Positions 1 to 8,837 of a DNA stretch of 64,000 nt are shown piece after piece; positions within the stretch are counted from its first letter, which is position 1; each line of letters begins with the position of its first letter. The position numbers and the translations under genes were made by a program. The notes under the pieces were generated by a model, which searched no databases, was not told the DNA's origin, and was given only the letters and a program-made list of their open reading frames with translations. The stretch lies in contig JAFTRQ010000074.1 in NCBI GenBank assembly GCA_017462125.1, positions 24,969-88,968 of the forward strand, in the 5' to 3' direction. The DNA is from Clostridia bacterium (GTDB lineage: Bacteria > Bacillota_A > Clostridia > Oscillospirales > CAG-272).

Positions 1-958
1 TGATAAAAAGCATCATCGTCGCCTTTTGCTTTTCGCTCATAGAGGCAAACTGCTCCCGCTCCGTCAAGGGCTTTACGTGCTTCCACACAGCATTCCATAC
101 CGTCTCGGCATATTTTTCCGCCAAAGCCTCCTGACGCTCGATATCACCGAAGGTATCCGCGTATTTTTCCATATAGCAACGGGTATAGACAAGCCCTCCG
201 TCCGTCCTGCCCATAAGCTCTCCCGTCACAAGTCGGTCGACCAAAGGCTCAACGTACGCTGTGGGCATTCCCATCGTGTCCGAGATCTCACGGATCGAGA
301 TCGGCTTTTCATAAGCAAGCCATAAAATATTACCTTCGATCAGCGAATGAAGCAGAGTAAACGGCTCACCTCTCATCGAGTCACCGCCCCAGATGCCTAT
401 GCCAACGTTCTTTGGCTCGTAGCTGACACTTGAATACTTTTCCATATTTCCTATTCCCTCTTTGATCTGACTGCGAGCACTTGACAAACGCGATTTCACC
501 GTTCCCGGCGAAATACCGAGATCCTTTGCAATGCGCTCCACCGTATGACCGTGAATATAGTGGCGCACGGTCACCTCACGGTAAATATGAATCAGTCTGC
601 CGATCTCACGGCGCACTGCGGCATATTCGTCTTCGCCATCATTCACTGCGGCAACATCTTCACTACCCAGCTTTTGAAGGTCTTCGTCATTGAAAACATC
701 AAAATTTTCAAAAGATACCGTACGGTTTCGATATTTTCGGCGCAGATACGCATTGTATTTGTTTTTCATCACCGTGGAGAGAAATCCTTTTGGATATTCT
801 ATGTGTTCTCCCTCGTTCCGCTTTACCACATACACAAGAATCGTGTCCTGGATCAGCGCATCGAGATCGTCATGATCCTGATACTTGCTTACGGCAAGAT
901 CATAAAGATAGAGCAAAAGCTCCTCACATTCGCGCTCAAATGCTTGGTCATTGATCAT
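1..958 (-). CDS. ECF-like sigma-70 family RNA polymerase sigma factor, partial
   Basis: The minus-strand frame runs off the left edge, so about 319 residues are visible and the C terminus is missing. The N-terminal ~75 residues look like sigma region 2 (acidic YQDHDDLDALIQDT, then YPKGFLSTVMKNKYNAYLRRKY). Residues ~115-165 are a sigma region 4 helix-turn-helix (HGHTVERIAKDLGISPGTVK followed by SRLSSARSQ). After that lies a long extension that includes what may be a second winged-helix-like segment (ISIREISDTMGMPTAYVEPL). Ordinary ECF factors are ~160-200 residues, so this is an extended type. The ATG at 956-958 is preceded by AAGGAG at good spacing, and a promoter lies at 1049-1077. Its target genes are not evident; the divergent large lipoprotein is a candidate by position only. 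Confidence 0.8.
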   Translation of the reverse strand, partial: MINDQAFERECEELLLYLYDLAVSKYQDHDDLDALIQDTILVYVVKRNEGEHIEYPKGFLSTVMKNKYNAYLRRKYRNRTVSFENFDVFNDEDLQKLGSEDVAAVNDGEDEYAAVRREIGRLIHIYREVTVRHYIHGHTVERIAKDLGISPGTVKSRLSSARSQIKEGIGNMEKYSSVSYEPKNVGIGIWGGDSMRGEPFTLLHSLIEGNILWLAYEKPISIREISDTMGMPTAYVEPLVDRLVTGELMGRTDGGLVYTRCYMEKYADTFGDIERQEALAEKYAETVWNAVWKHVKPLTEREQFASMSEKQKATMMLFI

Positions 959-1048
959 TTCGGGTTCTCCTTTCCGCCTTACGGGCTGTTTTCACCTTTT
1001 TAGTTGCCCGAAAGGTGGGGTGGTTCGCTTTTTTTGCCTTCTTTTTCA

Positions 1049-1077
1049 ATTATATCACAAATAATCAATTTTTTCAA
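1049..1077 (-). promoter_or_regulatory. Sigma-A type promoter of the sigma factor gene
   Basis: Read on the minus strand: TTGAAA (1072-1077), 17-base spacer, TATAAT (1049-1054). It lies ~90 bases upstream of the sigma factor start. The divergent lipoprotein gene has only weak promoter candidates (TTGGAT 1129-1134 with TATATA 1152-1157, 17 apart). Confidence 0.7.
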
Positions 1078-1195
1078 GAAATTTTAGAGATATCCATTCA
1101 ACACATCAAAATAATCAAGGTTTTCAATTTGGATTTTATGTATAATTAATATATATATAGATATTTATATTACATCGCTTGGAGGTTATTCAAAC

Positions 1196-4100
1196 ATGAA
1201 AAAACTCACGTCATTCTTATCCGTTTTTCTCGTCTGCTGTATGCTTGCGAGCGCTTTCGCATCCTGCGGTGATTCGGGAAACAAGGATGAGAACACATCC
1301 GACACCTCAGACGCTTTGCAATCGACCGAGCAGTCTTCCGATGGAAACAGCGAATCAGAAACCGAGACCGAGATTCGCGAGGTGGTTGTTCCCGACGGCA
1401 TTTGGGGCAACTCCATCGCTTATGCCTACAAGATTCAGAACGGTGTGCAGAGCTACTATCCCGACGGAGTGGCAAGAGACTCCTACGTTGTGGAAAACCT
1501 GAATATGCAGGCAGAATTTGCGCTTGGCTCGGGCAAATCCGAAAAGCTGAGCTATCTGAAAAACCGTAGCGGCGGAACCTATCTCTCCGACACTATGGAC
1601 GTATTCGTTCGTATGAAAAACGGAAAGACCTATTTCGCATCCGATTCCGACAAGGCCGCGCGCGCGAACATATACAGGATCGGCTATTATTACTATGACG
1701 TCCGCATTTTGGAGCAGAGCTTCTATTCGGACGCTGTGGCAAGCAAGGAGCTGAGCTTTGACGCGGCACTTTTCTCATACTACAATTCCGCCTGCGTCTC
1801 CTCCTACAAGGTTCGCGACGGTGTTATCAAGTACGCGGTTTCGGGCAGCGACCCTTATTTCTCCTGCTCAAATAATGCTATCAATTTTTCCGCCGAAGAC
1901 TACAACGCCATACAGCTGACGGTCAAATCCTCAGCCTCCGAGCAGGCACAGCTTTTTGTCGTCACCGACAAAAAGCCCTCCTATAACGCAACACAATCGG
2001 TGATGTTCAACGTCAAAAACGACGGAGAATTCCACACCTACAACATTATGCTGAGCGCTCTTCCCGACAGCACGGGCAACGTGATCGGATTCCGTTTCGA
2101 CCTTGGAAAAGCCGGAGAGGTCATCGAGGTCAAGGATATGAAGGCTGTCAAGCTGGAATCCGATGCGCCTTACGTTCTCCTTGACAGAACCTGGCACACC
2201 TATCCCGACAAGGTACATCAGGAGCTTCATTTTGTGGCTCCCGAAGGACAGGACGGCATCGACGCGCTCGGTATGGTTACCGAGATCTCTGCCGATACGG
2301 TTGCAAAGCTGATCGTAAAGGATAAAAACGGCACTCACGATTCTCTTGACGGAATTGATTGGGCAAGCGCGGAGTACGTAGGCTTCGACGTCAAGGATGC
2401 GGGCATCTTCGGTTATATTATGCCCGCGGATGATGCAAGCGGCTCGATCATGGTAACTCTTGACGGCGGAAAATACACCGTGGTACAGGAGGCATCTCCC
2501 GAAAACGGAGAGATCCGCTCCCCCGTCGAGGTGGACAGCACAGCCAACGATTTCTTTATGGGACAGCGGCTTTACACCGATGAAAGCCACAGCTTTGATG
2601 CATTTATCAAGGAAGCCGAATGGGAAAGAAATCCTCTTCAAAGCATTGGCGGTGACAGCTACGTAGGCTATGACGCTCTGCGCGGCGCATATCTTTTCAC
2701 CATTGGCGGAACAAGCTTCAATCCCGCATTCTTCTCCAATCAGAATCAGCACTTCTATGCCGACGTTTCTCTGACAGGCGAGAAGGTTGACCGCCCCATC
2801 TACATCCGCACCGCCACCACCTCGGGCTGTCTTGAGGGCGCGGCGATCATGGATGCAGGCGGAATGCTGCTTCCCATTCCTCTCGAGGTATCCAAGAACT
2901 TCGGTGAGGGTGAAGAGCCCATTATGAATTACAGCGACGAAACCTATGGCGAGACCGTTTTTCCCTTTGTGGCTACCGCAAACACGGAATATGATTTCAC
3001 GGTGCTTAATCTCTATCAGAATTGGGGTAAATTCCCTCTTAAGCAGCTCTCGTCCATTGCATATTACGCTCCTTACTATCATCTCTCGGTAGGTATCACC
3101 GAGACCAGCTGTATCTCCCCGTGGTACGTACGCGGCAGAACGCTTTGGACGCTTCCCGATTTCCGCGCGATCTCCGCACCTTATTGGTTTGAGCTTGATG
3201 GCGATGCCTTCAAAAACGAGCCCCAGCACACCAACGCAGGACTTTTCGAGATCATTCAGTACACCGATGCAGACGGCAATTTTATTGCATCCGAAAACTA
3301 TAAAAATGTGATCGACGCATCAGGCCCCGTGTATGCCGAGGTCAAGATGGATTATCTCTCCGACGACGGTAAGATGAAGATATCCTACAACCATCTTGAA
3401 ATGCCTCAAACCGACGAGCTCCGCACCTACTACACAGTTGAGATCAAGGTTCTTGACGATATCAGCATCAAGAATTTCAAGGAGGACTTTGCATTTTACG
3501 CTTGGGAGACCGACAGACGGTACGTGGGTTACCTTGATGCATCCAACGAGCGCAAGGAAGCGAAATACAGCGCTACCGACGACGTGACCGAGTATATCCT
3601 CGGTAAAAGCAGTCCCTATTTCGGCAACTACGGTATCAAATCCAGCAACGCAACCAACCTCGGATTTCTGATCCACTCCTCCGAGATCGTTTTGGGAGGT
3701 CAGACGTTTAACGGCAACTTTGTTGTGACCGAGGAAGCGAAAAATCGCTTTGCACTCTCTCTTGATCTTGGAGAGATCACTCTGAAGAAGGGCGACTATA
3801 TAACCCTCAACATTCTGATGATCCCGTGGGGCTCTCATCTTTCCACAAACTCCTCCAATCTGGCAACGCTTCGCCAGAACACAGCCATCGATCCTTATAA
3901 GGTCGTTGCCATCGACGGAGAGGTCATCGACAGCGTTTATATGCCCAGAATCAAAACGACCAACGGAAAAAGCGCTGAATTCACCATTTCGGGCGGTGCG
4001 AACAATGCTTCCGTTCGTATTTACGGCTTCAACAAGCTGACCGCGCCCAAGATCTACGAAAAGGTCGACGGCGAGTGGGTCGAATACGAGGTTTCTTCCA

Positions 4101-5521
4101 TCAACAGCCCCGACGCAACGGGTGTCAAGCACTATTATGACGGTTATTCTGTCTACTACGACGGCGACGGAACCTATTCGTACGCTTTCGCCGTCAATAT
4201 GGATGAAAGCCGCGAGCGAACCTTTAAGATCGAAGCAGACAAGGATTTCGAGCCTTGGCCCGAGATCGATAGCGGCAGCAAGGATCCCATCAATTATTAT
4301 ATGGATGCTTCCGAATTGGCGGCTACCTTTACAAACGCGATCCCCGGTGTCAGCTCCGCCGTGCTTTCCGAGGATGAGGAATATATCCGCATCACAGGTG
4401 ACGGCAAAAACGTTCCCGAGGTCTCTATCAGCGTCTTTTCCGCTACGGATACTTCTCCTACGGGACAGTATCTTGTAGTAAAATATCGCATCCCCAACGC
4501 GACACAGGATTCCTACCAATTTGAGTTCTTCGCAAGCACAATCAATTCCAGCGCCAAGGGTACGGATTCGATCTGGCTTCCCGGAAACCTCGTTGACAAG
4601 GATGGAGAATGGCACGTGCTTGTTGTGGATGCAACCGCATACCGCCCCGAAACTTTTATGGCGGATAAGAACGGAAAATACTTCTGCCAATATATCCGCT
4701 TTGACGTATTCAATTCTCCTATGTCCGTCAACTCTTGCGTAGATATCGCTTACGTTGGTATCTGCGACAGCATCGAAAAGCTGTGTGAATTGAACTCCGA
4801 CATGGAGACGATCACGGTCAACTACAAGAGTAAGACCGAGATCATTGACGTAAAGACAGGAGAAGCCGTTTCGTCCACAGGCTCCGATTCCGGAAGCTCG
4901 GGCAGCGGCACAGGCGGCAGTACGCAAACACCCTCTACCACCGAGATCACCTCGATCAAGAATCCCTCGACTCTGATCGATCCACAGAACGCACAGGGCT
5001 ACAGCATCTCCAAGGTTCCCTACTTCGCCCGTATCGACAGCATCAACGGATACGGCCCCAACTGTGTTACGGGAACAGCCTTCGACGCGGGAAGCAACGA
5101 CGTTGCGGGCACGGTCTCCATTGCCTTCAATAACAGCTCCACAAGCGACAAATGCCTCGTTCTCGCAGGATGGAATCTTGTCCAGGGCGGCGTTGAAAAG
5201 TACGTTTGGTCGGCTGACGGAGGTAAGACATGGAACGACGCGAAGGAATACAAGAGCGGTGCTTTGAAGGCGGCAAGCAGCGGTATGATCTCCTACACCA
5301 CCAACAAATACGGCTCTGCTGTCGATTTCTCTGCCAATCTTGAAAAATCGTCCTACCAAGGCTCCTTGAACGGTCCTGCATCGGCAAACGGTCTTGCCGC
5401 CGATCTGTCCGCATTTGCGGGACAGACCGTGGACGTGACCTTTGCTGTAGTTCCCGCAAGCGATACCGATACGCTCTGCATCCTCGCACACGTGACGGGT
5501 GTTAAGGTCGCTTCGGAATAA
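1196..5521 (+). CDS. Very large cell-surface lipoprotein of unknown function (1441 aa)
   Basis: The N terminus is a lipoprotein signal peptide: KK, a hydrophobic stretch, then FASC with Cys24 as the probable lipidation site. A low-complexity Ser/Thr/Asp/Glu linker (residues ~25-60) follows, as is usual for Gram-positive surface lipoproteins. The body is beta-rich and full of aromatic residues (Tyr, Trp), suggesting polysaccharide or glycan contact, but I recognise no catalytic family. Near residue ~1020 a segment resembling a carbohydrate-binding sandwich begins (after EPWPEIDSGSKD). A Gly/Ser/Thr linker (~1225-1250) precedes a distinct C-terminal domain of ~190 residues that ends at the stop. 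GGAGG lies 11 bases before the ATG. A strong terminator follows, so it is probably monocistronic. It could be a surface glycan-binding protein or an uncharacterised hydrolase. Function is not assigned. Confidence 0.85.
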   Translation: MKKLTSFLSVFLVCCMLASAFASCGDSGNKDENTSDTSDALQSTEQSSDGNSESETETEIREVVVPDGIWGNSIAYAYKIQNGVQSYYPDGVARDSYVVENLNMQAEFALGSGKSEKLSYLKNRSGGTYLSDTMDVFVRMKNGKTYFASDSDKAARANIYRIGYYYYDVRILEQSFYSDAVASKELSFDAALFSYYNSACVSSYKVRDGVIKYAVSGSDPYFSCSNNAINFSAEDYNAIQLTVKSSASEQAQLFVVTDKKPSYNATQSVMFNVKNDGEFHTYNIMLSALPDSTGNVIGFRFDLGKAGEVIEVKDMKAVKLESDAPYVLLDRTWHTYPDKVHQELHFVAPEGQDGIDALGMVTEISADTVAKLIVKDKNGTHDSLDGIDWASAEYVGFDVKDAGIFGYIMPADDASGSIMVTLDGGKYTVVQEASPENGEIRSPVEVDSTANDFFMGQRLYTDESHSFDAFIKEAEWERNPLQSIGGDSYVGYDALRGAYLFTIGGTSFNPAFFSNQNQHFYADVSLTGEKVDRPIYIRTATTSGCLEGAAIMDAGGMLLPIPLEVSKNFGEGEEPIMNYSDETYGETVFPFVATANTEYDFTVLNLYQNWGKFPLKQLSSIAYYAPYYHLSVGITETSCISPWYVRGRTLWTLPDFRAISAPYWFELDGDAFKNEPQHTNAGLFEIIQYTDADGNFIASENYKNVIDASGPVYAEVKMDYLSDDGKMKISYNHLEMPQTDELRTYYTVEIKVLDDISIKNFKEDFAFYAWETDRRYVGYLDASNERKEAKYSATDDVTEYILGKSSPYFGNYGIKSSNATNLGFLIHSSEIVLGGQTFNGNFVVTEEAKNRFALSLDLGEITLKKGDYITLNILMIPWGSHLSTNSSNLATLRQNTAIDPYKVVAIDGEVIDSVYMPRIKTTNGKSAEFTISGGANNASVRIYGFNKLTAPKIYEKVDGEWVEYEVSSINSPDATGVKHYYDGYSVYYDGDGTYSYAFAVNMDESRERTFKIEADKDFEPWPEIDSGSKDPINYYMDASELAATFTNAIPGVSSAVLSEDEEYIRITGDGKNVPEVSISVFSATDTSPTGQYLVVKYRIPNATQDSYQFEFFASTINSSAKGTDSIWLPGNLVDKDGEWHVLVVDATAYRPETFMADKNGKYFCQYIRFDVFNSPMSVNSCVDIAYVGICDSIEKLCELNSDMETITVNYKSKTEIIDVKTGEAVSSTGSDSGSSGSGTGGSTQTPSTTEITSIKNPSTLIDPQNAQGYSISKVPYFARIDSINGYGPNCVTGTAFDAGSNDVAGTVSIAFNNSSTSDKCLVLAGWNLVQGGVEKYVWSADGGKTWNDAKEYKSGALKAASSGMISYTTNKYGSAVDFSANLEKSSYQGSLNGPASANGLAADLSAFAGQTVDVTFAVVPASDTDTLCILAHVTGVKVASE

Positions 5522-5539
5522 CTTTTAATAATATAAAAT

Positions 5540-5580
5540 GCCGAGAACGGCTTCATTAGCCGTTCTCGGCGATTTTTTTT
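5540..5580 (+). terminator. Rho-independent terminator after the large lipoprotein
   Basis: Perfect 12-bp stem GCCGAGAACGGC (5540-5551) and GCCGTTCTCGGC (5559-5570), 7-base loop, followed by an eight-T run. Confidence 0.95.
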
Positions 5581-5596
5581 CATATTAAGCTTTTTA

Positions 5597-6511
5597 TCAG
5601 CATACTCTGATATGCTTTCCGCTTATCTGTTTTATATTTTCGGAAATTTTTCCAATACATTCGGCTTTTTGCTCGGCGCTCATTGCCTTACGACCGCACA
5701 GCTTATTCTTCATATCAAGTGCATCGTATTTGCTGTTTCCGAGCAAATGGTATGCCATCACGTTGACTTCAAGAAGATTGTCAAGCGAAGATGCGATTTT
5801 CGCGATATTGAAAAGATGCTCCTCTCTTGTGTTGACATCGGGAACAAGGGGGCAACGAAGAATAACGCTTGCGCCAATGGAATTCAAAAGCATCAGGTTG
5901 CTCAGTATCGGTGAAAACGGCACACCCGTAAGCTCTTTATGGCGGTCATCATCTGTTTCCTTGATATCAAACAGGAAAATATCCGTATATTTTGCGATCT
6001 CCGCCACAGCATCTTGGGATGCAAAGCCGCAGGTCTCGATGCAGGTGTGGATGCCCTGCTCCTTTGCCCCCTTCAAAAGTGCGGCAAGGAATTCCCTTTG
6101 CATCAAAGGCTCTCCACCCGAAACGGTCATACCGCCTCCCGAATTTTTGTAAAACTTACTGTCCTTTATGACCTCGGAAAGAATGCCTTCAACGCTTTCC
6201 CTCTTGCCTAAAAGCTCAAGTGCGCCGAACGCGCAGGACTTGGCACATTTGCCACAGGTCGTACACGCAGAACGGTTGAAAATATGCTTTTCCTCGGTAT
6301 ACGTATGACAGCTTTCGGGGCAAGCCTGCGCACAATCGCCGCAGGCAAAGCACTTATCTGCATAATATGCCAGATCGACAGCCGCCTTTTGCGACTCGGG
6401 ATTGTGACACCAGATACATTTCAACGGACAGCCCTTAAAAAACACGGTTGTCCTGATTCCCGGGCCATCGTGAACGCAAAAGCGTTGGATGTCAAAAATA
6501 TTACCTTCCAT
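5597..6511 (-). CDS. Glycyl radical enzyme activating enzyme (radical SAM)
   Basis: A 304-residue radical-SAM protein of the PFL-activase family. It would cleave S-adenosylmethionine and abstract hydrogen from the glycine of the partner enzyme encoded just upstream. The radical-SAM cluster motif CPLKCIWC (CxxxCxxC) sits near residue 30. It is followed by two ferredoxin-like 4Fe-4S motifs (CFACGDCAQACPESC and CTTCGKCAKSCAFG, ~55-95), as in activases of non-PFL glycyl radical enzymes such as glycerol, choline or hydroxyproline dehydratase/lyase systems. The SAM-binding motif GGGMTVSGGEPLMQ is present. The start lies one base after the stop of the upstream gene, so translation is probably coupled. 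The substrate of the system cannot be told from the activase. Confidence 0.93.
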   Translation of the reverse strand: MEGNIFDIQRFCVHDGPGIRTTVFFKGCPLKCIWCHNPESQKAAVDLAYYADKCFACGDCAQACPESCHTYTEEKHIFNRSACTTCGKCAKSCAFGALELLGKRESVEGILSEVIKDSKFYKNSGGGMTVSGGEPLMQREFLAALLKGAKEQGIHTCIETCGFASQDAVAEIAKYTDIFLFDIKETDDDRHKELTGVPFSPILSNLMLLNSIGASVILRCPLVPDVNTREEHLFNIAKIASSLDNLLEVNVMAYHLLGNSKYDALDMKNKLCGRKAMSAEQKAECIGKISENIKQISGKHIRVC

Positions 6512-6512
6512 A

Positions 6513-8198
6513 TCAGCAACAATGCCTCATTCTGTTGATTATTTCCTCTTGAAGATCGCGGCGGAGGTTCACAAACCTTGCCGAATAGCCTCCCACTCTG
6601 ACGATCAGATGTCCGTACTGCTCGGGAGCGTCCAGAGCGCGGCGAAGCTCCTCTACGTCGGTCACGTTTCCTTGGAAGATATGACCGCCCTGCTCAAAGA
6701 AGGTCATAAAGAGTGCGGTCACGATCTCGGGAGTGGCAAGTGATGCGTCAAGGTCCCACATCGTCGATGCCCCTCCGCTGAAAAGCTCAAAAGGAAGCGA
6801 AGCGCAGGAATTGATCGCTGCCGTGATACCCTTGGTCATTGCCATAGACTGCGGTGTGACCGAGTGCGCAATGGGAACACCTGCCCTTCTTCCGTCGGGG
6901 GTTGCGCCGAGAAGATGGCCTGCGGTAGGTGCCCAAATAAAGGTAAGCATCACAAGCTTTCCGTTGCCGCCGAAGCGGTTGACGTAGGAGCTGTATATTC
7001 TGTTCAGATCCGTGCAAAGGCGGGATGCGATCCCGTCTGCTTCGGCATTTTCCTGACCGAATTTCGGCAAAGCCAAAAGCTTTCTCTGCAGTGCCTCGTA
7101 TCCTACAAAATCAGCCCTTAAGGCTTCTACAAGCTCATTTGCGGTACATAATTTATCATCAAAAACCGCTTTTTTAATGGCAATGAGAGAATCCGCGGCA
7201 TTTGGAACACCTACCAAGGATGAGCCGTAGTCGTGATATCTTGCTCCGCCGCCGTGCATATTTCTTCCCTTTGCAAGACAATCGTCTATCATTGCCGAGA
7301 TCAGATATGCGGGGCGCGCTGTCTCAACGTACTCGCTCAGCTTATCCTGATAACGCAGATTGGCAATCAGAGCTTTCTCCATTTCACCAATGAACGATGC
7401 GTAAAAATCCTCGTAATTATCAAAATCGGTAAGGGGCTTGGGCTTTAAATAAGCAAGCTCCTTTTTGCCCGTCAGGCAATATCCGCCGGTGATGCAAAGC
7501 TCCAACATTTTGGGAACGCTCTGATAACCCGTAAACAGAAAATCGCTGGTTCTGCCTTGCACGCCGATCTCCATACAGCCGCCGCAGTAATAGTCCACCG
7601 CATCTGTTTCGCTAACACCGTTTTTGACCAATGCTTTGATAACAGCCTCGTCACACAGCAATTGTGCACGGTTACCGCCGTTTATTACGTAATCCGCCAG
7701 CATTTCAATATATTCCTTTGGAGGATCCTTAGGCACTCTGCAATAGATATGCGGATGCGTGATGTCGTGCTTCATATAAGCACGGATCATAATATATGTG
7801 AGAGGATTCACGGCAGATGCTCCGTTGGGGTAGCTTCCGCCAAGCACAATGCTCTCGACCCACATATCAGCGTGATAGAGTCTCTCGTCAATGCGGATGA
7901 ACAGCTCCTCAATAAGCTCCTCCGCTTCGTCAAGCGTGATCCTTCCCGCCTTCAGATCATCATCAAGATAAGGCCAGAGGTAATAGTCAAGACGCCCGGG
8001 GCTGTTGCCTCCGTCGGGCTCCTCCTTCATCACGATGATAAACTGCATAAAGAAGGCTTGCAGAGCTTCTCTGAAGGTTCTTGCAGGATACTTCGGTACG
8101 CGTCGGCAGATCTCCGCTTCCTCGGTCATACCCATCTCCACAAGGCGCTCTACGTGCTTATCGTTCCATTTTTCAAGTGCGTCAAGCATGATCAACAC
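6513..8198 (-). CDS. Glycyl radical enzyme, C-terminal part (reading frame broken from the N-terminal part)
   Basis: The frame of 561 codons carries both catalytic signatures. The thiyl cysteine loop is GGCMEIG (Cys208 with Glu210, the C-x-E pattern of non-PFL glycyl radical enzymes), and the C-terminal glycyl loop is RVGGYSARF (Gly537 as likely radical site). It continues the protein begun at 8674, but in the -1 frame. The first possible start is a GTG at 8198, and an ATG at 8189 is also in frame; neither has a good ribosome binding site. The joined protein would be ~720 residues, shorter than the ~790-850 of most diol dehydratase-like or lyase members. The substrate is unknown. Unless the break is a sequencing error, the enzyme may be inactive or made as two pieces. 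Confidence 0.88.
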   Translation of the reverse strand: MLIMLDALEKWNDKHVERLVEMGMTEEAEICRRVPKYPARTFREALQAFFMQFIIVMKEEPDGGNSPGRLDYYLWPYLDDDLKAGRITLDEAEELIEELFIRIDERLYHADMWVESIVLGGSYPNGASAVNPLTYIMIRAYMKHDITHPHIYCRVPKDPPKEYIEMLADYVINGGNRAQLLCDEAVIKALVKNGVSETDAVDYYCGGCMEIGVQGRTSDFLFTGYQSVPKMLELCITGGYCLTGKKELAYLKPKPLTDFDNYEDFYASFIGEMEKALIANLRYQDKLSEYVETARPAYLISAMIDDCLAKGRNMHGGGARYHDYGSSLVGVPNAADSLIAIKKAVFDDKLCTANELVEALRADFVGYEALQRKLLALPKFGQENAEADGIASRLCTDLNRIYSSYVNRFGGNGKLVMLTFIWAPTAGHLLGATPDGRRAGVPIAHSVTPQSMAMTKGITAAINSCASLPFELFSGGASTMWDLDASLATPEIVTALFMTFFEQGGHIFQGNVTDVEELRRALDAPEQYGHLIVRVGGYSARFVNLRRDLQEEIINRMRHCC

Positions 8199-8674
8199 GC
8201 CTTATAAAAATGCTCCGCCTCCAAGTCTCCCGCGTGGCGGATCAGCCCTTTTTCGCATTGCTGTCTGAGCCCCTCGGTGCCACGGCGCAGAACCTTATTC
8301 CAATCCCAAGCAATATGTCCGGGAGTGCCGTACGTAGCAAGCTGATACCGACAAAGCTCTGCATATGCGGGATCATTTATTTCTGTGTTTCTGCGGGGCT
8401 GGGTATTGAAATCGAAATCAGGGTCGTATGCTGATACGGGCACCTCGTTTTTATAGTAAACTCTTCCGATGATCTTATCATCGGGCTCAACAAATACCTG
8501 CTGATTCACAACGGCAAACGCCACAGCGCGCGCCTGCTTTTCCCACCTCGGCAGATCCTTATATATTGTGAGTGCAGAAGAATGGATATCGTTTTTAAAT
8601 GAGCTTTGGGGTGGATCTATGGCGATCCTTCTTGATCGCTCAAACAGCATTTTGATTCTTTCGGAAACTGCCAT
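8192..8674 (-). CDS. Glycyl radical enzyme, N-terminal part (frame ends early)
   Basis: This 160-codon frame encodes the N-terminal segment of a glycyl radical enzyme and stops with ...EHFYKAC at a TGA (8192-8194). In the family the helix FYKA is followed by a segment like MIIVCDA. Here the continuation LIMLDALEKW is found in the -1 frame, immediately adjoining. Adding a single T (GTTG to GTTTG) would restore one continuous protein. The -1 frame is itself closed by a TAA only three codons upstream, so the break is confined to about ten bases. The ATG at 8674 has AGGGG nine bases ahead, and a very good promoter lies at 8761-8789. The parsimonious reading is a single-base loss in the strain or the assembly. 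Confidence 0.82.
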   Translation of the reverse strand: MAVSERIKMLFERSRRIAIDPPQSSFKNDIHSSALTIYKDLPRWEKQARAVAFAVVNQQVFVEPDDKIIGRVYYKNEVPVSAYDPDFDFNTQPRRNTEINDPAYAELCRYQLATYGTPGHIAWDWNKVLRRGTEGLRQQCEKGLIRHAGDLEAEHFYKAC

Positions 8675-8751
8675 TATGGTTTCCCCTTTCGCGCAAAATA
8701 CTTTTTCATCTAAAGCTTTACAGGCTTACACATACAATGCTCGGTTCGTTA

Positions 8752-8766
8752 TATACTTAAAGTATA
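8752..8766. promoter_or_regulatory. Palindromic operator over the glycyl radical operon promoter
   Basis: The 15-base sequence TATACTTAAAGTATA is a perfect inverted repeat (7-base arms, 1-base centre). It covers the -10 box and the expected transcription start of the operon, so a bound repressor would block RNA polymerase. Its regulator is not encoded beside the operon. Confidence 0.6.
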
Positions 8767-8789
8767 CAACATATTTTCATTAATGTCAA
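8761..8789 (-). promoter_or_regulatory. Strong sigma-A promoter of the glycyl radical enzyme operon
   Basis: On the minus strand: consensus TTGACA (8784-8789), 17-base spacer, TATACT (8761-8766), ~90 bases before the gene start. Confidence 0.8.
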
Positions 8790-8810
8790 CAAAAAATGTT
8801 TATAGGCATC

Positions 8811-8837
8811 AAAAAAGAACAAACTCAAGGTTTGTTC
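8811..8837 (-). terminator. Minus-strand terminator sharing its stem with the tRNA-Pro terminator
   Basis: On the minus strand: GAACAAAC, a 5-base loop, GTTTGTTC, then six T. It ends whatever transcript comes from the 8843-9083 segment. Confidence 0.75.

Noticed and set aside
3320..5491. A 723-codon minus-strand open frame antisense to the large lipoprotein gene
   Set aside because: It has no ribosome binding site and no family motifs; its composition (Val, Gly, Arg, Asp rich) is what results from reading a codon-biased gene backwards.
8185..8200. Programmed -1 ribosomal frameshifting in the glycyl radical enzyme gene
   Set aside because: No slippery heptamer lies in the ~10-base window where both frames are open, and no such mechanism is known for this family. 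A single-base loss is simpler.
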